Under the pieces are notes generated by a model that saw nothing but the letters and a program-made list of their open reading frames with translations, did not search any database and was not told where the DNA came from. The position numbers and the translations under genes are program-made. A stretch of DNA of 64,000 bases from Actinomycetota bacterium (GTDB lineage: Bacteria > Actinomycetota > Thermoleophilia > Gaiellales > Gaiellaceae): assembly GCA_003161615.1 (NCBI GenBank), contig PMOB01000018.1, positions 1 through 64,000 on the forward strand, read 5' to 3'. The number at the start of each line of letters is the position of its first letter. Position 1 is the first letter of the stretch. This document shows, piece after piece, positions 42,661-50,994 of this stretch.

Positions 42661-43545
42661 CTAGATCTCGAGGCGGTACATCGGCACAAGACGTTGTTCG
42701 GTCTCCGTGTCGATGTGCGCGACGACCTCGACGTACGGCTCGAGCCCGCTGCCGCGCAGTTTCGCCTTGAGCAAACCGTCCACCTGGAAGATCCCGGAGC
42801 TGTTGTTCATCCGGATCTCGATCTTGATCGGACGCTCCTCGCCGTCGGAGATCGTCACGTCGTCGATCGCCGCCGCCGAGAGCGAATGCATGGAGATGCT
42901 GCCCTTCTCGAACCCGATCCGCGAGCGGCCTTTCTCCATGTCGAGCGCGTCCGCGACGCGCAGGATGCCGGCCTCGGTCGTGAGCGGATCGCCGTCGGCG
43001 CGGTGGCTGATGATCGCCATCAGGACCTCGGACGTGATCACGGTCAGATCCGGCTCCTCGTAGATCCCAGCGAGCAGTTCGCGGATCTTCGGCTCCGAGA
43101 GGAAGAGCGAGAAGTCCTCGTGGCCGTGCCGGTGGATCGACATGCCGATGCAATGGAGGAGGGCGGAGAGGACGACGACCACTTCCGCGTCGTCCTGCTC
43201 GAGCCCGAAGTCGCGCACGAGACCCGGCTCGACGCCGTGCTTCGTCAGTTGGCGAAGGAGCTTGAGCGCGATGTTGGTGACGACCTGCACGTGCACCCAG
43301 GAGTGGTCGTTGATGTTCATCCGGGCGACCGCGTTGACGTTGGAGACGTGCCACCAGCCCTTGAGCTGGTCGTCGGCGTTGACGCGGTCGATCAGCGTCC
43401 GCAGCTTGCGATTGCCGCGGACGGGGACGTTGATCTTCATCCGCGCGACCGCTTCGGTCGGCGTCAGGCGCGTCTCCTGCTCCGCCTCGGCTGAGACGGG
43501 CTGGTCGATCCGGTCGGCGGTCTCGTCGTCCAGGCGCTCGGTCAT
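42661..43545 (-). CDS. HD-domain-like protein with altered HD doublet
   Basis: A 294-residue cytoplasmic protein. A disordered acidic N-terminus (1-30) precedes an HD-type phosphohydrolase fold: His81 in NINDHSWVHVQ, the doublet position H131-C132 in LLHCIGMSIHRHGHE, and Asp199 in RVADALDM. The usual metal-binding Asp of the HD pair is Cys here, although neighbouring IGMSIHR-HGHE is well kept. A C-terminal domain (about 225-294) is beta-rich. It may bind a nucleotide or metal without hydrolysis, or use another ligand. The ATG start has TAAACT 7 nt upstream. Confidence 0.75.
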   Translation of the reverse strand: MTERLDDETADRIDQPVSAEAEQETRLTPTEAVARMKINVPVRGNRKLRTLIDRVNADDQLKGWWHVSNVNAVARMNINDHSWVHVQVVTNIALKLLRQLTKHGVEPGLVRDFGLEQDDAEVVVVLSALLHCIGMSIHRHGHEDFSLFLSEPKIRELLAGIYEEPDLTVITSEVLMAIISHRADGDPLTTEAGILRVADALDMEKGRSRIGFEKGSISMHSLSAAAIDDVTISDGEERPIKIEIRMNNSSGIFQVDGLLKAKLRGSGLEPYVEVVAHIDTETEQRLVPMYRLEI

Positions 43546-43555
43546 AGGCGTGAGT

Positions 43556-44284
43556 TTATGCCGGAGGCTCTTCGTCCCAGACCGAGCGCCACGTGTCGCG
43601 CGGCGGCTCGGGCGGAGGCAGGACGAGCTGGTCGGGCTCGGTGAGCTTGTAATAGAGAACGGTCAGCACATGGGCGTTGAATGGCCCGGCGATGGCGCCC
43701 GCAATCGTCCCGCCGACCCAGACGGCCCAGAACAGCGGAAGCCCCTGGAGCGCGAGGTGGATGAGGAGCTCTGCGACCACGACGAAAAACCCGGAGATGA
43801 TGAGGACCCAGAGGACACTCCCGGTCTGGCCCTTCACGAGCTTGCGCGAACGGGCGAACGCCTCGCTGACGCTGCACTTCTCGATCATCACGAGTGGCAC
43901 GACCAACGACCAGCGGGCGAGTGCGATGAGCCCGGGGACGATGAGGAGGACGAAGCCGATCGCCACGCCGATCCCGTACAGCAGCGAAGCCCCGAACAGC
44001 GTTCCGAGGCGCCCCCTGGTTCGGTCGTAGTACTCGCCGACCGGGGCGGGCGCGCGGCCTTCATGGAGGTCGCGCACGACCTCCACGAGCGCGCCCTGCA
44101 CGAGCAGACTGCCGACGAGGGAGAGAATGCCCGCTACGAGGCTCGCGGCTGTGGAGCCGCGGTCTCCAAGAGCGGTCGCGAGCGAAACGACCGCGTAGAC
44201 GAGCCCGGCGACGACGACCGAGCGGAGCCACAGCCGCCGGTAGACGTCTAGCGCGGTGCCGAGAACGACCGAGACGGAGATCAC
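43556..44284 (-). CDS. Integral membrane protein coupled to the ABC exporter
   Basis: A 242-residue protein with about six hydrophobic helices (for example YAVVSLATAL, SLVGSLLVQGALV, IGFVLLIVPGLIALARWSLV, LIISGFFVVVAELLI). The last part is cytoplasmic and Pro-rich. The block LLIVPGLIALARWSLVVPLV followed by SEAFARSRKLVKG resembles the glycerophosphoryl-diester-phosphodiesterase membrane domain family. GTG start overlaps the stop of the upstream exporter gene by 4 nt, so it is probably a third component or an accessory of that transporter. Its stop region contains the -10 of the following HD gene. Confidence 0.75.
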   Translation of the reverse strand: MISVSVVLGTALDVYRRLWLRSVVVAGLVYAVVSLATALGDRGSTAASLVAGILSLVGSLLVQGALVEVVRDLHEGRAPAPVGEYYDRTRGRLGTLFGASLLYGIGVAIGFVLLIVPGLIALARWSLVVPLVMIEKCSVSEAFARSRKLVKGQTGSVLWVLIISGFFVVVAELLIHLALQGLPLFWAVWVGGTIAGAIAGPFNAHVLTVLYYKLTEPDQLVLPPPEPPRDTWRSVWDEEPPA

Positions 44285-46095
44285 GCGGCCGCCCAGTCCC
44301 CGTAGAGGCTCGTGTAGAGGCCGCGCTTGGCGAGGAGCTCGTCGTGCGAGCCCTGCTCGATCACCTGGCCGTGCTCGAGCACGACGATCAGGTCGGCGTC
44401 GCGGATCGTCGAGAGCCGGTGCGCGATCACGAACGACGTGCGGTCGGAGAGCAGCGTCCGCAGCGCCCGCTCGATCGTCCGCTCCGTGCCGATGTCCACC
44501 GAGGACGTCGCCTCGTCGAGGATCAGGATCCGCGGGTCGGCGAGCAGCGCGCGTGCGAAGGCGACGAGCTGGCGCTGGCCGAGCGAGAGGCGGGAACCGC
44601 GCTCGCCGAGCTGCGTCTCGTAGCCGTCCTCTAGCCGGAGGATGAAGTCGTGCGCGCCGACGGTCTGTGCCGCCCGGACGATTTCGTCGGCCTTGGCGTC
44701 GGGCTTGCCGAAGGCGATGTTCTCGGCGACGGTGCCTGCGAAGAGGAAGCCCTCCTGCGGGACGATCCCGAGCTGGCGGCGCAGCGACTCCTGCGTCACG
44801 TGGTTGAGGTCGACGCCGTCGATCGTGATCCGTCCGCTCGTGGGCTCGTAGAAGCGGGCGAGCAGCTTGGCGATCGTCGACTTGCCGGCGCCGGTGTGGC
44901 CGACGAGCGCGACGGTCGTCCCGGCCGGCACGTCGAGGTCGATCCCGTGCAGCACTTCTTCGCCCTGCGTCCCTCCGCGCAGCCCGTACGCGAAACGGAC
45001 CTGGTTGAAGCGCACGTGCCCGGCAATCCGATCGAGTGACTTGGCGGCCGGCGCATCGAGGACGTCCGGCTCCTCGTCGAGCACGCCGATGATCTTGTCC
45101 AGCGCGGCCGTGGCCGAGAGGAACGTGTTGTAGAGCTGCGAGAGCTGCTGGACGGGGTCGAAGAAATTGTTGACGTAGAGCATGAAGGCGAACAGCGTCC
45201 CGAGCGAGATCGCGCCCGTGAAGTAGAGGTGGCCGCCGTAGCCGAGGACGATGGCGAGGGCGAGCGTCGCGAGGAAGCTGACAACCGGGAAGTAGAGGGC
45301 GTTGAGGACGACCGTCTGCATGTTCGAGTCGCGATAGCGCCGCGCGACGGTGCGGAAGTTGTCCTGCGCGAGCTGCTCGCGCGTGAACGCCTGCACCATC
45401 CGCATCCCGGCGATGTCCTCGGCGAGCGTCGCCGTGACCAGGCCGAGCCGCTCCCGCACGTCCGCGTAGGCGCGCGCCGAGCGTGAGCGGAAGAGCGCGG
45501 TGGCGATGCTCACGAAGGGGATCACGGCGAGCGTCGCGAGTGCGAGCCTCCAGTCGAGGACGAGCAGGAGGACGGCCGTGCCGCCGAGCATCAGCGTGCT
45601 CTGGGCGAGCGTCGTGACGCCGTCGGTGACGAGCTGGTCGATCGCCTCGACGTCGTTTGTCATCCGGCTGATGAGGACGCCGGCGCGGTTCCGCTCGTAG
45701 AAGCCGAGCGAGAGCCGCTGCAGGTGCCCGAAGAGCTCGGTGCGGAGGTCGGCGAGGATCCGCTCCCCGACCCAGCCGGTCATGTACGTCTCGACGTACG
45801 TCATCCCCCAGTTGGCGAGGCCGGCGACGACGAAGAGCGACACGATCAGGATCAGCTGGGCTCCCGTCTTGTGCCTGACCGCGTCGTCGAGCGCGTAGCG
45901 CGCGAGGAGCGGCGGCGCGAGCGCGGTGGCCGTCGCCGTCAGCAGCGAAAAGAGGGACAGTCCCGTGCGGAGGCGGTACGGCTTCGTCAGCCGCCAGAGC
46001 ACGCCCAGCCGCTTCCGCGTCGTGTTCCACGACCAGTCCTCGACCTGCGCGCCGCGCTGGCGCATCATGTACCCGCCGGGCTGATGGACGCGCAC
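44281..46095 (-). CDS. ABC exporter half-transporter, subunit B (canonical catalytic Glu)
   Basis: A 604-residue fusion of a six-helix membrane domain and an ATPase. Seen: Walker A GHTGAGKST, Walker B ILILDEATSSVD with catalytic Glu, and H-loop AHRLST. The signature is LSLGQRQL rather than LSGGQ. The start is GTG at 46095, which has GGAGGA about 9 nt upstream; an internal ATG at 46068 is weaker. It overlaps the stop of subunit A by one base (TAGTG), so both are co-translated. Paired with subunit A it forms a heterodimer of the multidrug/lipid exporter class. Confidence 0.92.
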   Translation of the reverse strand: MRVHQPGGYMMRQRGAQVEDWSWNTTRKRLGVLWRLTKPYRLRTGLSLFSLLTATATALAPPLLARYALDDAVRHKTGAQLILIVSLFVVAGLANWGMTYVETYMTGWVGERILADLRTELFGHLQRLSLGFYERNRAGVLISRMTNDVEAIDQLVTDGVTTLAQSTLMLGGTAVLLLVLDWRLALATLAVIPFVSIATALFRSRSARAYADVRERLGLVTATLAEDIAGMRMVQAFTREQLAQDNFRTVARRYRDSNMQTVVLNALYFPVVSFLATLALAIVLGYGGHLYFTGAISLGTLFAFMLYVNNFFDPVQQLSQLYNTFLSATAALDKIIGVLDEEPDVLDAPAAKSLDRIAGHVRFNQVRFAYGLRGGTQGEEVLHGIDLDVPAGTTVALVGHTGAGKSTIAKLLARFYEPTSGRITIDGVDLNHVTQESLRRQLGIVPQEGFLFAGTVAENIAFGKPDAKADEIVRAAQTVGAHDFILRLEDGYETQLGERGSRLSLGQRQLVAFARALLADPRILILDEATSSVDIGTERTIERALRTLLSDRTSFVIAHRLSTIRDADLIVVLEHGQVIEQGSHDELLAKRGLYTSLYGDWAAA

Positions 46096-47888
46096 TAGGC
46101 CACTTCCTCCACGTCGGCGCGCGCCTCGACGGCGTCGGCGAATTGCCGCTCGAGAAGGCCGTGATCGTGGATCTCGCGATAGACGGGGCTCGTCTCGAGC
46201 AACTCCTCGTGCGTGCCGCGTACGGCGATCCTTCCGGAGTCGAGCACGACGATCTCGTCGGCCAGTGCGATCGTCGACAGCCGGTGGGCAATGATCAGCG
46301 TCGTCCGGCCGCGCATCACCTCGCGCAGCCCCGTGCGGATCTGGGACTCCGTCGTCGCGTCGACCGAGGCCGTCGCGTCGTCGAGGATCAGGATGCGCGG
46401 ATCGAGGGCGAGTGCGCGCGCGATCGCGACCCGCTGGCGCTGGCCGCCCGAGAGCGTGATGCCGCGCTCGCCGATCACCGTCTCGTAGCCCTGCGGCAGC
46501 CGCTCGACGAACTCGTGCGCCTGCGCGAGCCGCGACACGCGTTCCACTTCCTCGTCGGTCAGCTCCGGCCGGCCGAAGGCGATGTTCTCGCGCACGCTCG
46601 TCGAGAAGAGGAACGGATCCTGCGGAATGACCCCGATCTCCCGGCGCAGCGAGTCGAGCGTCACGTTGCGGACGTCGACGTCGTCGACGAGGACGTGGCC
46701 GCTGTCGACGTCGTAGAAGCGCGGCACGAGCGAGGCGAGCGTCGTCTTCCCGGATCCCGTGTGTCCGATCACCGCGAGCGTCGTCCCTGCGTCGAGATCG
46801 AGGTCGAGGTGCTCGAGCACCGGGCGTCCCTCGAGATAAGAGAAGGAGACATCCTCGAAGCGAATCGCGCCGTCGCCCGGCGGCAGCTCGACGGCTTCCG
46901 GCCGGTTGGCGACCTCCTCCGGCTCGTCGAGCACCTGGAAGATGCGCTCGCCCGAGGCCGTGGCGCGCTGCGCCTGGCCGATCCACATGCCGAGCGAGCG
47001 GAGCGGCGTCACGACCATCGCGAGGTAGAGGTTGAAGTCGACGAACGAGCCGACGGAGAGCGTGTGGGCGGCGACCATCCGCGCGCCGAGCAGGAGGACC
47101 GCAGCTTGCGCGAGAAGCGGCAGGAACGAGAGCAGCGGCACATACGCCGCGCGCTGGCGATTGGCGCGAATCGTCTGCCCGAAGAGGGCGTTGTTGCGGG
47201 CGGCGAACTTCGCCTCCTCCGCCGGCTCCTGCGCGAACGCCTTGACGACGTGGACGCCGACGATGTTCTCCTCGGCGACTGTCGCAACGTCGGCGAGCTT
47301 CTGCTGGACGTCCCGGAGCGTCGGATGGGCGACGTGGCTGTAGCGGTAGGCGAGAACGACGAGGAACGGCGTCACCGCCAGGACGATGAACGCGAGCCTC
47401 CACTCGAAGAAGAAGAGGACGACCGTCACCGACGTGACCGTGAGGATGTTCTGGAAGAAGAAGATCAGGCCGTAGCCGAGGAAGAAGCGCACGCCCTGGA
47501 GGTCGACCGTCGCGCGCGACATGAGCTGGCCGGTCTGGTGGCGGTCGTAGAAGCCGAACGACAGGCGCACGAGATGCGAGTAGAGGCCCTGGCGCATGTC
47601 CATCTCGACGTCGAGCGCCTGCTTGCCCGAGATGAGGCGGCGGCCGAGCATGAACGCCGCGGAGACCAGGCCGAGCAACGCGATGATCCCGACGTACTTC
47701 CAGAGGAGATGGCTGTCGTGGTGGAGGAGCGCCTTGTCGATGACCTCCCGTCCCGTCACCCAGATCAGCGCGATCTGCGCGGCCTGCGAGCCGACCGCCA
47801 GCACGACGGAGACGACCAGGCCGCGCTTGTACGGCCGCAGGAAGGAGAGAAGCCGCGCGAACGTGCTCCGGTACGGGACTGCGCTCAC
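46095..47888 (-). CDS. ABC exporter half-transporter, subunit A (degenerate site)
   Basis: A 597-residue membrane-ATPase fusion. Six helices (about residues 15-300) precede an ATPase with Walker A GHTGSGKTT, signature LSGGQRQR and H-loop AHRLST. Walker B reads ILILDDATASVD, with Asp where the catalytic Glu should be. In known heterodimeric exporters this marks the degenerate ATP site, completed by the partner's atypical signature, as seen in subunit B. The GTG start has TACATT 6 nt upstream, and AGGAA lies between them. Confidence 0.92.
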   Translation of the reverse strand: MSAVPYRSTFARLLSFLRPYKRGLVVSVVLAVGSQAAQIALIWVTGREVIDKALLHHDSHLLWKYVGIIALLGLVSAAFMLGRRLISGKQALDVEMDMRQGLYSHLVRLSFGFYDRHQTGQLMSRATVDLQGVRFFLGYGLIFFFQNILTVTSVTVVLFFFEWRLAFIVLAVTPFLVVLAYRYSHVAHPTLRDVQQKLADVATVAEENIVGVHVVKAFAQEPAEEAKFAARNNALFGQTIRANRQRAAYVPLLSFLPLLAQAAVLLLGARMVAAHTLSVGSFVDFNLYLAMVVTPLRSLGMWIGQAQRATASGERIFQVLDEPEEVANRPEAVELPPGDGAIRFEDVSFSYLEGRPVLEHLDLDLDAGTTLAVIGHTGSGKTTLASLVPRFYDVDSGHVLVDDVDVRNVTLDSLRREIGVIPQDPFLFSTSVRENIAFGRPELTDEEVERVSRLAQAHEFVERLPQGYETVIGERGITLSGGQRQRVAIARALALDPRILILDDATASVDATTESQIRTGLREVMRGRTTLIIAHRLSTIALADEIVVLDSGRIAVRGTHEELLETSPVYREIHDHGLLERQFADAVEARADVEEVA

Positions 47889-47924
47889 TTCCTGAATGTA
47901 CCGCCGGAGTCCTATGCTCCTTCG

Positions 47925-48338
47925 GTGGCCGACCTCGAGCGCAACAAGGCCCTGACGCGCGCGATGTACGAGGACATCTGGCGCGACCACCGGCTCGACC
48001 GGATCGACGAGATCATGGCTCCCGATGCCGTTCTCCACGTCTGGGGCGACGAAAAGCGCGGGCGTGACCGTCTGCGCGAGGCTGTCCAGAACGTCTGGCT
48101 CGCCGCGTTCCCGGATCTCTCCTGCGAGATCCACCTCCAGGTGGCGGAGGGAGACCTCGTCGCCGACCACGCGACGTTTCGCGGCACGCACAGCGGCGGG
48201 CCGTTCCACGGCATCGAGCCGAGCGGCGCGGCGTTCGCGTTCACCCAGACGACGATCTGCCGGATCGAAGACAGCCTGATCACGGACGTCTGGGAGGACT
48301 TCGACTGGCGCGGGCTCGTGCGTCAGCTCGGCGGTTAA
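47925..48338 (+). CDS. SnoaL-like polyketide cyclase-family protein
   Basis: A 137-residue protein of the NTF2-like fold. Seen: ALTRAMYEDIWRDHRLDRIDEIMAPD at the N-terminus (split: ALTRAMYEDIW and HRLDRIDEIM), FPDLSCEIHLQVAEGDLV, FRGTHSGGPFHGIEPSG and a terminal WEDFDWRGLVRQLG. The family includes ester cyclases and many proteins without known activity. The GTG start has TATGCT 6 nt upstream. The stop overlaps the convergent UDG stop by 4 nt. Confidence 0.82.
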   Translation: MADLERNKALTRAMYEDIWRDHRLDRIDEIMAPDAVLHVWGDEKRGRDRLREAVQNVWLAAFPDLSCEIHLQVAEGDLVADHATFRGTHSGGPFHGIEPSGAAFAFTQTTICRIEDSLITDVWEDFDWRGLVRQLGG

Positions 48339-48937
48339 AGCAGCGCGAGCTCCGCGCGCACGAGCGACGAGGCCTTCTCCAGCCGCGCCCGGTTGGCGGG
48401 GACGTTGAGCCAGCCGCTCGCGCCGGACGGATGGGGGAGCGGCACGACCGGCGTTCCGTCGAGCTCGAGCCGCTCGCCGACGCAGGGAGTCAGGGAGGCC
48501 TGCCCGAGCAGACGGCGGAGCGCGAGCCCGCCGACGGTGACGATGAGGCGCGGCCGCAGCAGCTCGAGCTCCTGGTCGCGCCAGAACGCGCAGAGCTCCT
48601 GCTCGCGCGGCGTCGGCATCCGGTCGCCGCGGCCGGTTGCTGCGCGGCCGGGATAGCACCGCGTCACCGAGGCGCAGTAGAACGTTGCGTAGAACTCCTC
48701 CTCGGAGAGCTCGAGCCAGCGGCGGAGCGTCCGGCCGGCGCGGCCGCGCCAGGGCAGCCGCTCGTCTCCCTCGACCACGCCCGGCGCCTGGCCGAAGAGA
48801 TAGGCCCGCTGCGCCGCGAATGGTGCGTGGACGGGGAGCGACTCGAGTGGGTAGCCGGCGTCGACGCAGGCCCGGCAGCGGGACAGGTCGCGGCCGAGCG
48901 AGGCCAGCGAGCGGTAGGACGACTTGCGGACGGTCAC
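48335..48937 (-). CDS. Uracil-DNA glycosylase, Fe-S family (family 4/5-like)
   Basis: A 200-residue base-excision enzyme removing uracil from DNA. Seen: an iron-sulfur set CRAC near residue 21 with two further Cys in TRCYPG and EQELC near residues 93 and 115, the active-site loop FGQAPGVVEGDERLPWRGRAG near residue 48, and HPSGASG near residue 169. This matches thermophile/actinobacterial Fe-S UDGs rather than Ung. The GTG start has TACGCT 8 nt upstream, sharing its core with the ftcD promoter. Confidence 0.85.
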   Translation of the reverse strand: MTVRKSSYRSLASLGRDLSRCRACVDAGYPLESLPVHAPFAAQRAYLFGQAPGVVEGDERLPWRGRAGRTLRRWLELSEEEFYATFYCASVTRCYPGRAATGRGDRMPTPREQELCAFWRDQELELLRPRLIVTVGGLALRRLLGQASLTPCVGERLELDGTPVVPLPHPSGASGWLNVPANRARLEKASSLVRAELALL

Positions 48938-48945
48938 GAAGCCGG

Positions 48946-48955
48946 AGCGTAGGCT
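48946..48955. promoter_or_regulatory. Shared -10 core of UDG and ftcD
   Basis: Plus TAGGCT (48950-48955) is 8 nt before the ftcD ATG; minus TACGCT (48951-48946) is 8 nt before the UDG GTG. The two overlap by two bases within the near-palindrome GGAGCGTAGGCTCC, so the spacing is symmetrical. Confidence 0.6.
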
Positions 48956-48963
48956 CCGAGCCG

Positions 48964-49845
48964 ATGCTGCCGCTCGAAGCCGTGCCGAACTTCTCCGAGG
49001 GTCGCGACCGCGCGACGATCGACGCGATCGGCGAGGCGATCGCCGGGCGTGCGCGGCTCCTCGACGTGCACAGCGACGAGGACCACAACCGTTCGGTCTT
49101 CACGCTCGTCGGCGACGAGAGCGAGATCGTCGACGCGCTTCTCGCCGGGATCGCCGTCGCGAGGGAGCGAATCGACCTGCGCCGGCACGAGGGCGCGCAC
49201 CCACGGATCGGCGCGGCGGATGTCGTGCCCGTCGTCCCCATCCGGCCCGACGACGCGGAACGCGCGCGGGCGACGGCGCTCGAGCTGGCGCGGCGGGTGG
49301 GGGAGGAGCTCGAGCTGCCCGTCTTCCTCTACGCCGGGCTCGCGGCCGGTCGCGGCCCCGCCTTCTTCCGGCAGGGCGGCCCGGCCGAGCTGCAGCGGCG
49401 AATCGACGCCGGCGAGCTCGCGCCTGACCTTGGCCCGCCGCGGCTCGACGAGAGTGCCGGCGGCGTCATCGTCGGCACGCGCGCTCCCCTGATCGCCTTC
49501 AACGTCAACCTCGCGGGCGACAACCTGGCCGCGGCGCGCGAGATCGCCCGCGCGGTACGGGAGAGGGACGGTGGCTTCCCCGGGGTCCGCGCGCTCGGCC
49601 TCGAGCTGTCGCGCGCCGGTCACGTCCAGGTGAGCCTCAACGTCGAGGACTGGCAGGCCTCACCGCTCCACGAGGTGGTCGCCGCGGTGGAGCGGGAGGC
49701 TGCCGCGCGCGGGGTCGACGTGACGGGCGCCGAGCTCGTCGGCCTGCTCCCGGCGGGTGCTGCTGTCGTGGCGGCGAGGTCGCTCCTCCATGTGGACGGG
49801 CTCGACGCGGGACACGTGCTCGAGCTGCGCCTGCTCCCCGAATAG
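48964..49845 (+). CDS. ftcD: Glutamate formimidoyltransferase
   Basis: A 293-residue enzyme that moves the formimino group from formiminoglutamate to tetrahydrofolate, releasing glutamate; it completes histidine degradation after HutH-HutU-HutI. Seen: LEAVPNFSEGRD at the N-terminus, DEDHNRSVFTLVG near residue 40, RIDLRRHEGAHPRIGAAD near residue 67 (catalytic His in HEG-HPRIG), and IAFNVNLAGDN near residue 178. The fused cyclodeaminase domain of the animal enzyme is absent. It is separated from hutH by two secreted-protein genes. Confidence 0.93.
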   Translation: MLPLEAVPNFSEGRDRATIDAIGEAIAGRARLLDVHSDEDHNRSVFTLVGDESEIVDALLAGIAVARERIDLRRHEGAHPRIGAADVVPVVPIRPDDAERARATALELARRVGEELELPVFLYAGLAAGRGPAFFRQGGPAELQRRIDAGELAPDLGPPRLDESAGGVIVGTRAPLIAFNVNLAGDNLAAAREIARAVRERDGGFPGVRALGLELSRAGHVQVSLNVEDWQASPLHEVVAAVEREAAARGVDVTGAELVGLLPAGAAVVAARSLLHVDGLDAGHVLELRLLPE

Positions 49846-49898
49846 AAACGGGACCCGCCGAAGCAGGCCCCGCGTCTCTCACTCCCTCAGCCGGCGAC

Positions 49899-50981
49899 TC
49901 AGCCGGTGATCGGGAGGTCGTCCCCTGCGCCGGCGCACCAGCCGGCTCCGCCTGCGGAGTCATTGCTCCAGAGGCTCTGGACGGGGTACTGCTTCCCGTC
50001 ATTCCCCGTGATGTTGTTCAGACCGCCGGGAACCGTGCTCGGGGGCGCGATGCCCTCCGTGTAGCCGACCCAGGCGCACTTGTCGCCGTTCTCGTACGCG
50101 TTGTAGTCGTACCAGCCGCCGAGATTGACGCCGTTGATCACGTCCTCGGCGCCGGGATCGGTGATCGTCTCCTCCATCTCGTGTCCCATCACGATCGTGA
50201 ACCCGTCGAGTCGGCCGGCGAAGTAGCCGGTGTTGACGGAGTTCTCGCCGCAGCTCGTCCCCGAGTTGAGGACGTACGGCATGTTCGTGAACGAGATGCC
50301 GGGCTGGACACCGGGGTAGTACTGCGGCTGCGTGTAGTCGTGCCACGCGCAGTAGCCGGCTCCGGAGTTGAAGCCCGCCTCGTTGTACATCTGCGGCTGG
50401 GCGACCACGAACTGCGAGTTGTCGAGGTCGGTGACCCCGAAGTGCGCGACCGCGCGCTGCGCTTCCTGCGCCAGTTCGAGTCCGCTGACGTTGTTGTGGA
50501 TCGGGTTCGTGTTGTCGTACCAGACTCCGCCGAAGACGTTCGCCGGGTTCTGGATGTTGACGTTCTGCCCGTTGACCGTCTCGTAGTACTGCGTCTGCGA
50601 GCCGGCCCACGCCGTGCCTCCCATCGCCTGCACGAACGCGGTCATGCGTGCTGCCGCGCCGTCCGGGTCGTAGGTCGGCATGCCGGGCGTGGTGTGGTCG
50701 AACGCGCCGGCCTGGCCCCAACCCCAGAAGACGAGGTAGATCTTCGGAGTCACCTGGACGTGGCCGCCGAAGTAGGCCATGTTCACCGGCGCAGGCTGCC
50801 CCGCCGGCGGTAGGCCGAGCCCGAGACAGCAGACGGGCGGCGGCTGGAGCGCCGGGTTGGAGATGTTCTGGGTGTTCGGCATGTAGAGCGGGTGGTGCGT
50901 GGATGCGCTTGCGCCCGCCGTCGTCGTCCCTCCGAAGAGGGCGAAGGCGCCGAGCGCGAACAGGATTGCGAGCTTCCTCAT
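49899..50981 (-). CDS. Secreted protein with HEMEE motif, putative metalloprotease-like
   Basis: A 360-residue exported protein with a signal peptide (LAILFALGAFALFGGTTTAGA). The mature part has VQVTPKIYLVFWGWG near residue 76 and VMGHEMEETITDP near residue 264, where HExxE-TDP resembles a block in EXORDIUM/phosphate-induced-protein-like bacterial families, and Gly/Asn-rich segments. Cys pairs (CC at 51-52, and others) could form disulfides. A zinc site is plausible but only one His is in the motif. It is the second gene of a two-gene secreted operon (GGAGG 6-9 nt before its ATG). Confidence 0.7.
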   Translation of the reverse strand: MRKLAILFALGAFALFGGTTTAGASASTHHPLYMPNTQNISNPALQPPPVCCLGLGLPPAGQPAPVNMAYFGGHVQVTPKIYLVFWGWGQAGAFDHTTPGMPTYDPDGAAARMTAFVQAMGGTAWAGSQTQYYETVNGQNVNIQNPANVFGGVWYDNTNPIHNNVSGLELAQEAQRAVAHFGVTDLDNSQFVVAQPQMYNEAGFNSGAGYCAWHDYTQPQYYPGVQPGISFTNMPYVLNSGTSCGENSVNTGYFAGRLDGFTIVMGHEMEETITDPGAEDVINGVNLGGWYDYNAYENGDKCAWVGYTEGIAPPSTVPGGLNNITGNDGKQYPVQSLWSNDSAGGAGWCAGAGDDLPITG

Positions 50982-50994
50982 GCCTTCGTCCTCC

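Noticed and set aside
46143-48338. 731-codon plus-strand frame across the ABC exporter genes
   Set aside because: Only the last 137 codons (SnoaL-like) are real; the rest mirrors conserved ABC sequences on the minus strand.
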